From Variovorax fucosicus (lineage in GTDB: Bacteria; Pseudomonadota; Gammaproteobacteria; Burkholderiales; Burkholderiaceae_C), in the NCBI RefSeq assembly GCF_030316825.1, contig NZ_JASZYU010000002.1, forward strand, positions 248,001-312,000: 64,000 nucleotides of DNA, read 5' to 3'. The notes beneath the pieces are model-generated. The model was not told the DNA's origin. It saw only the letters and a list, made by a program, of their open reading frames with translations, and made no database searches. A program made the position numbers and the translations under genes. Below are positions 59,564 through 64,000 of this stretch, one piece after another. The first letter of the stretch is position 1. Every line of letters begins with the position of its first letter.

Positions 59564-60388
59564 TCAGTCAATAAGCGCTCCATTCTCGTGGAAAGGATAG
59601 GGGCCTTCGAATTCGCCCGATGCAGCGAGGTGCGTCACGAGTCGTTCGCCGTCCCACGCGTGCACGCGAAAGCCTGGGGGCTCCAGCACCCAGGCCGAGG
59701 GTGCGTCAGGTGCGAGATCGAGTGCCACCTGGTGGCCGGGCGCCGGCGAGGTCGATGCGATCGTGCCGCCAAAACGCACGTCGATGGCACGGTGCAGGTG
59801 CCCGCAAATGACGCGTTCCACGTTGGGATGGCGCGCGACCAGGGCCTCGAGAGCGGCGCTGCCTTCCAGCAGACCGATCTCGTCCATGTGCCCTATCAGC
59901 GTCCGGAAGGGCGGATGGTGCATGGCGACGACCACCGGCTCGTCGCGGCAGGCGTCCAGCTGGGCTTCCAGCCAGCCCAGGCGCTCCGCGCAGAGCGTGC
60001 CATGGCTTTGGCCGGGCACACAGGTGTCGAGCGTGAGCAGGTGCAGGCCGCCGACCTTCACGCTGTACTGCACGAAGCCGTCGTCGCCCAGGTAGGCGTG
60101 CGACGGGAAGCTGCGACGCAGCTGCTCGCGGTCGTCGTGGTTGCCGGGCATCAGGTAGACCGGCATCGTGAGTGGCGCGAGCAGTTCGGCCATGTGCGCG
60201 TATTCGGCGGCGCGGCCGAAGTCGCTCAGATCGCCGGTGATGACGACCGCGTCGGGCGCCTGGCGCAGGCGCAGCACGCTCTGCACGGCGCGCTTCAGGT
60301 AGGGCGCGGTGTCGATGCGGCCGTAGGCCAGGCGGCCCGGTTCGCGGATGTGCAGGTCGGTCAGCTGCACCAGCAAGGTCGTGCTCAT
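59564..60388 (-). CDS. Calcineurin-like metallophosphodiesterase (CpdA/GpdQ-like)
   Basis: 274 residues starting MSTTLLVQLTDLHI. All five metallophosphoesterase blocks are visible: DLH, GDLSD, GNHDD, HHPPF and GHLHR. CpdA hydrolyses cAMP, while GpdQ relatives hydrolyse glycerophosphodiesters. As the last gene of an ABC importer operon (ATGA overlap with the ATPase gene), a role in breaking down an imported phosphodiester is more likely than cAMP turnover. This is an inference. Confidence 0.9.
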   Translation of the reverse strand: MSTTLLVQLTDLHIREPGRLAYGRIDTAPYLKRAVQSVLRLRQAPDAVVITGDLSDFGRAAEYAHMAELLAPLTMPVYLMPGNHDDREQLRRSFPSHAYLGDDGFVQYSVKVGGLHLLTLDTCVPGQSHGTLCAERLGWLEAQLDACRDEPVVVAMHHPPFRTLIGHMDEIGLLEGSAALEALVARHPNVERVICGHLHRAIDVRFGGTIASTSPAPGHQVALDLAPDAPSAWVLEPPGFRVHAWDGERLVTHLAASGEFEGPYPFHENGALID

Positions 60389-61449
60389 GCGATTGCATCC
60401 TGTGAGGTCATGAGTCGGTCGGGATGGATCCGGATGCCGATGTGGTCGCCCGCCTGGAACGGTGTGTCGCGCACTGCGTCGGCCAGCCAGCCGGGCTGGT
60501 CGGCCACGGCAAGCCGCAACTGCACGCGGTCGCCCAGGAAGGTGCGCTGCTCGACGCGTGCCATGCCCCAGCCGTCCTGACCGGCGGGGCCGACCTGGAT
60601 GTCTTCGGGCCGAACGAGCAGGGTCGGGTGGCTCATCCAGTTGGGTGGGCACGCAATGGCGGTGCCGCCGAAGCTGGCCATGCCCTGGGCGATGGCCTCG
60701 GCGGAGCGCTCGAGGCGGTTCACCCGCCCCAGGAATTCGGCCACGAAGGGATGGCTCGGCGCGCGGTACAGGTCCTCGCCGCGGCCGATCTGCACGATGC
60801 GGCCAGCCCGCATCACGGCCAGGCGATCTGCGATGGCCATGGCTTCCTGCTGGTCGTGCGTCACGTGGATGGCCGTGATGTGCAGCCGGCGCAGCAACTC
60901 GGCCAGCTCGTCGCGCAACGACTCTTTCAGCTTGGCGTCGAGCGCCGCCAGAGGCTCGTCCAGCAGCAGCACGCGCGGACGCACCGCCACGGCGCGCGCC
61001 AGGGCCACGCGCTGGCGCTGGCCGCCGGAGAGTTCGCCGGGGCGCTTGTTCTCCAGACCGCTCAGGCGCGTGAGATCGACCAGCTCGCCGACCACACGTT
61101 TTTCTTCAGCCGCGGCAACGCCGCGGATGCGCAGCCCGTAGCCGATGTTGGCGGCCACGCTCATCTGCGGAAACAGCGCGTAGCTCTGGAACACCATGCC
61201 CACGCCGCGCTGCTCGACCGGCTTGTTGGTCACGTCCTGGTCGCCGAAGCGGATGCGGCCGCCCTCGTCAAGCGTCTCGAGCCCGGCAACCAGACGCAGC
61301 AGCGTGGTCTTGCCGCAGCCCGAGGGGCCGAGCAGCGCGAGCACTTCGCCCGGCTCGACCTGCAGGCTGGTGGGCTGCAGGCCGCGGGTGCCATCAGCGT
61401 AGGTTTTGGAGCAGTCGTCGATGTCGACCGGGATACTTTCAAGTTCCAT
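60385..61449 (-). CDS. ABC importer ATPase (PotA/FbpC/UgpC-like)
   Basis: 354 residues. Walker A GPSGCGKTT, signature LSGGQRQRVALARAV, Walker B LLLDEPLAALDA and a C-terminal TOBE-like region (RPEDIQVGPAG). The architecture matches importers of spermidine, iron or organophosphate/phosphonate type. It overlaps the permease gene by 11 bases and the phosphodiesterase gene by four. Confidence 0.93.
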   Translation of the reverse strand: MELESIPVDIDDCSKTYADGTRGLQPTSLQVEPGEVLALLGPSGCGKTTLLRLVAGLETLDEGGRIRFGDQDVTNKPVEQRGVGMVFQSYALFPQMSVAANIGYGLRIRGVAAAEEKRVVGELVDLTRLSGLENKRPGELSGGQRQRVALARAVAVRPRVLLLDEPLAALDAKLKESLRDELAELLRRLHITAIHVTHDQQEAMAIADRLAVMRAGRIVQIGRGEDLYRAPSHPFVAEFLGRVNRLERSAEAIAQGMASFGGTAIACPPNWMSHPTLLVRPEDIQVGPAGQDGWGMARVEQRTFLGDRVQLRLAVADQPGWLADAVRDTPFQAGDHIGIRIHPDRLMTSQDAIA

Positions 61450-62257
61450 GGCGTTTCTGCAGGAGACCGGCGAGGGACTGAAGGCCCCACAGCACCGGAA
61501 GGATGACGATGAAGAAGACCAGCGTGTAGGCCGATCCGATTTCCAGCCGCATCGAGGCGTAGCTGTCGGCCAGGCCCACCGGCAGCGTGCGGGTGAGCGG
61601 CGTGTGCAGCATCCAGGTGAGGTTGAATTCGCCGACCGAGAGCGTGAAGACCATCAAGCTGCCAGCCACGATGGCCGGGAGCACCGCCGGCACCAGGATG
61701 CCGAGGAAGCGCTGTCGGAAGCTGGCGCCGAGCGTCCGCGCGGCTTCTTCCAGCGCGAGGAGGTCGTGCCGCTCGAAGGCCGAGGCCACGGTGCGCACCA
61801 TGAATGGCAGCGTGAAGACGATGTGGCCGACCAGAATGAAGGCGAAGCTCTGTCGAAAGGCGCTGATCTGGCCGTAGGCCAAGATCAGCGCCAGCGCGGT
61901 CGCCAGGCCCGGCACCGCCACCGGCAGCGTGAGCAGTTCCTCGAAGATGCGCGCGGCGCGCGAGTGGCTGCGCGCCAGCGCGTAGGCGCAGGGCACGCCC
62001 AGCAGCACGGTGCAGGCGACGCAGATCAGCGCCAACGCGAGCGACCAGCCGACGGTGCCGCCGTAGACCTCCCACACCTCGCCCAACCAGCGCAGCGTGA
62101 GACCGCTCTTGAGTCCCACGCTGTAGTTGTTGACAAGCCCCGCCATCACCGACAGCAGCATCGGCGAGATCATGAACACACTCACGATCGCGGTGATGGC
62201 CAGCAGGACGGGCGCCCGGGGTTGCGTGTTGTTCTTTCGCATCCGTCGTTCCCTCAT
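61439..62257 (-). CDS. ABC importer permease (PotC/FbpB-like), second
   Basis: 272 residues with about six helices and the coupling loop EEAARTLGASFRQRFLGILVPAVLPAI. The ATG at 62257 overlaps the first permease's stop (ATGA); a further ATG at 62242 is possible. Pairs with the permease encoded upstream. Confidence 0.92.
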   Translation of the reverse strand: MRERRMRKNNTQPRAPVLLAITAIVSVFMISPMLLSVMAGLVNNYSVGLKSGLTLRWLGEVWEVYGGTVGWSLALALICVACTVLLGVPCAYALARSHSRAARIFEELLTLPVAVPGLATALALILAYGQISAFRQSFAFILVGHIVFTLPFMVRTVASAFERHDLLALEEAARTLGASFRQRFLGILVPAVLPAIVAGSLMVFTLSVGEFNLTWMLHTPLTRTLPVGLADSYASMRLEIGSAYTLVFFIVILPVLWGLQSLAGLLQKRHGT

Positions 62258-63063
62258 CGCGCCACCGGGTTGGCACCGAAATGCCGCGCCACGAAGAGCA
62301 CGAGCCAGGTCACCACGCCGAGTGCGATCGACAGCGACGCGGCCAGCGCGAAGTTGGCATAGTTGGTGAACTCGTTGTAGATGGTGATCGGGATCACCTC
62401 GAACTTGCTGGCCAGCGTGAAGGCCGTGCCGAAGGCGCCCATCGAGGTCGCGAACAGGATCGCACCGCAGGCCAGCGTGGTCGGCGCCAGTTCGGGCAGC
62501 CACACGTCGCGCACCACGCGCAGGCGCGAGGCACCGAGCGAGCGGGCCGCTTCTTCGAGCTGCGTGTTCATCGACTCGGCGGCCGCTGCGTAGGTGGCGA
62601 TGGCGCGCGGCAGCGAGAAGTACAGGTACGCCAGGAACAGGCCCAGCAGGCCGTAGGCGAAGGTGATGCGCTCGCCCACCAGCGCATCGGACAGGTCGGC
62701 CACCAGGCCCTGGCGTCCACCCAGCAGGATCACGAAGAAGCCGATGATCACGCCGGGAAAGGACAGCGGCAGCGTCAGCAGCGACAGCAGCACGCGCTTG
62801 CCGGCGAAATCGCGGCGTGCGAGGTAGACGCCGACCGCGCCGCCGAGAATCAGCGTGGCCAGCGTGACGCCGAGCGACAGCAGCACCGTATTGAGCATGC
62901 TCGACAGGTATCGCCCGTCACTCAGCACCGCGAAGTAGGTCGCCCAGCCTTTGCCGGCCGGTAGCGCCAGAAGGTGCATCACCGGCAGCAGCCAGAACAT
63001 CAGGAAAAACGCGCCGGCCGGGGCTGCGCAGCCCAGCAGCAGCCAGCGCTGGCGTGTCCTCAA
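62254..63063 (-). CDS. ABC importer permease (PotB-like), first
   Basis: About 269 residues with six helices and coupling loop EEAARSLGASRLRVVRDVWLPELAP. The frame has no ATG before the first helix. A TTG at 63063 overlaps the binding-protein stop (TTGA) and gives the sequence LRTRQRWLLLGCAAPAGAFF, a sensible N-terminus. The extension of the open frame further upstream is antisense-like noise over the binding-protein gene. Confidence 0.88.
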   Translation of the reverse strand: MRTRQRWLLLGCAAPAGAFFLMFWLLPVMHLLALPAGKGWATYFAVLSDGRYLSSMLNTVLLSLGVTLATLILGGAVGVYLARRDFAGKRVLLSLLTLPLSFPGVIIGFFVILLGGRQGLVADLSDALVGERITFAYGLLGLFLAYLYFSLPRAIATYAAAAESMNTQLEEAARSLGASRLRVVRDVWLPELAPTTLACGAILFATSMGAFGTAFTLASKFEVIPITIYNEFTNYANFALAASLSIALGVVTWLVLFVARHFGANPVAR

Positions 63064-64000
63064 CGCACGTCCTTCAGATAGCGGTCGGAGAAGGCGCGCT
63101 GGCTGGCGGCCATGTGTGCGTAGTCGATCGTCTTGGCGCGTGCGTACTCGGCGGCGGGCAGGAACTGGGCCTCGACGTCCTTCGGCATCGCGCCGGCGCG
63201 GACAGGGCGCAGGTAGGCTTTGGCCCAGACCGCCTGGCCCTCGTCGGACAGCACGAAGTCGAGCACCTTCTTGGCTTCGGCCGCATGCGGCGCGTTGGCC
63301 ACCATACTCATGACGTACGGCACGACGACGGTGCCTTCGGTCGGGATCACGAAGGCGACGTTGGCCTTGTCCTTGTACTTGGCGCGGTAGGCGTTGAAGT
63401 CGTAGTCGAGCAGGATCGCGATCTCGCCCGACAGCACGCGTGCATACGAAGTCTGCTTGGGCACGATGGGCTCGTTCTTCTGGAGTGCCTTGAAGTAGTC
63501 GATGGCCGGCCCGAAGTTGTCGAGCGTGCCGCCACGCGCTGCGTTGACGGCCACTGCGCCGACGTAGCCGACAAAGGCCGATGCCGGGTCGAGGTAGCCG
63601 ATCAGGCCCTTGTACTCGGGCTTGAGCAGGTCGGCCCACGACTTGGGCACCGGCTTGCCCTTGAGCGCGTCGACGTTGACCATGAAGCCGAGCGTGCCGG
63701 AATGGATGCTGAACCAGTTTCCGGCCGGATCCTTCAGGCCATCGGGGATGTCCTTCCAGTTGGCGGGCTGGTAGGACGCGACCACGCCGTCCTTCTGCGC
63801 CTGGATGGCGAAGGTAACGCCGAGGTACGTCACGTCGGCCACAGGGCTGGCCTTCTCGGCCACCAACTGCGCCAGCGACTGGCCCGAGTTCTTATTGTCT
63901 GCCGGCACCGTGATGCCGGTCTTGGCCTTGATGGCACGCAGCTGCGTGCCCCAGTCCGCCCACTCGGTGGGGCAGTTGTAGCAAATGGCCGTCTGGGCCA
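63060..64000 (-). CDS. ABC importer substrate-binding protein, 5' end beyond window
   Basis: At least 312 residues; the N-terminus lies beyond the right edge. The first visible residues read AQTAICYNCPTEWADWG, followed by PVADVTYLGVTFAIQAQKDGV and, near the C-terminus, PYVMSMVANAPHAAEAKKVLDFVLSDEGQ. This is the family of periplasmic proteins related to iron, spermidine and aminoethylphosphonate receptors. It heads the operon (binding protein, two permeases, ATPase, phosphodiesterase). An apparent start at 63908 is only an internal GTG. Confidence 0.9.
   Translation of the reverse strand, partial: AQTAICYNCPTEWADWGTQLRAIKAKTGITVPADNKNSGQSLAQLVAEKASPVADVTYLGVTFAIQAQKDGVVASYQPANWKDIPDGLKDPAGNWFSIHSGTLGFMVNVDALKGKPVPKSWADLLKPEYKGLIGYLDPASAFVGYVGAVAVNAARGGTLDNFGPAIDYFKALQKNEPIVPKQTSYARVLSGEIAILLDYDFNAYRAKYKDKANVAFVIPTEGTVVVPYVMSMVANAPHAAEAKKVLDFVLSDEGQAVWAKAYLRPVRAGAMPKDVEAQFLPAAEYARAKTIDYAHMAASQRAFSDRYLKDVR

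Overview
This 64 kb window is GC-rich, densely coded and looks chromosomal. It most resembles a Burkholderiales/Comamonadaceae genome of the Variovorax type. That placement rests on gene content: a urease operon with a HupE/UreJ gene between ureA and ureB, a nag-type salicylate/gentisate operon, a Bug-type receptor beside TctA/TctB, an RpfE-type gene next to recJ and lolCD, and many ABC uptake operons. It is an inference from recognised families, not a database match. No rRNA, tRNA, CRISPR array, transposase or prophage was seen.

Left part (1-9174): a minus-strand urease operon (ureA-hupE/ureJ-ureB-ureC, then the first codons of ureE at the left edge). A plus-strand AbrB-type antitoxin / Doc-type toxin pair interrupts it between ureC and ureE. 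Divergent from ureA is a very large fusion (NCS1 permease, cysteine cluster, histidine kinase, receiver) translationally coupled to a receiver-LuxR regulator. Together they look like a transporter-coupled two-component system. A small outer-membrane-like protein follows.

Aromatic region (9199-20450): a NagR-like LysR regulator is divergent from one long operon: nagAa, nagI, nagK, nagG, nagH, nagAb, a five-gene branched-chain-type ABC importer, and nagL. This would take salicylate through gentisate, maleylpyruvate and fumarylpyruvate to central metabolism, with its own uptake system.

Housekeeping block (20468-25738): recJ and an RpfE-type gene on the minus strand, lolC/E and lolD on the plus strand, and an isoprenylcysteine-methyltransferase-like membrane protein.

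D-amino-acid/peptide region (25791-37101): ridA is divergent from a dipeptide-type ABC importer, a lactonase-fold protein, a D-serine-dehydratase-like enzyme, an RpiR regulator and a D-aminoacylase. The set fits import and breakdown of N-acyl-D-amino acids or D-amino-acid peptides, with RidA clearing reactive enamines. Two TGAAA-N5-TTTCA sites lie in the divergent promoter. The 340-base gap inside the transporter operon holds two inverted, strongly structured repeat elements that I consider the most interesting unexplained sequence in the window.

Middle (37102-46575): an SDR, a VWA/DUF58/MoxR set, a PDZ-less HtrA-like protease, a TatD DNase-like hydrolase, an exported lysine-rich H1-like protein, a uracil/hypoxanthine-glycosylase-like protein, a spermidine-synthase-like protein and an orphan GspE/PilB-type ATPase.

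Right part (46679-64000): TctB-TctA, a LysR regulator divergent from a Bug receptor and a gamma-glutamyltransferase, two EamA exporters, an SDR lacking the usual YxxxK, a quinone reductase, a stand-alone receiver, a bile-acid-type sodium symporter, a Na/Pi cotransporter, and a minus-strand ABC importer operon ending in a metallophosphodiesterase. A 13-base LysR-type dyad with conserved flanks occurs both at the LysR/Bug promoter and in front of the sodium symporter.
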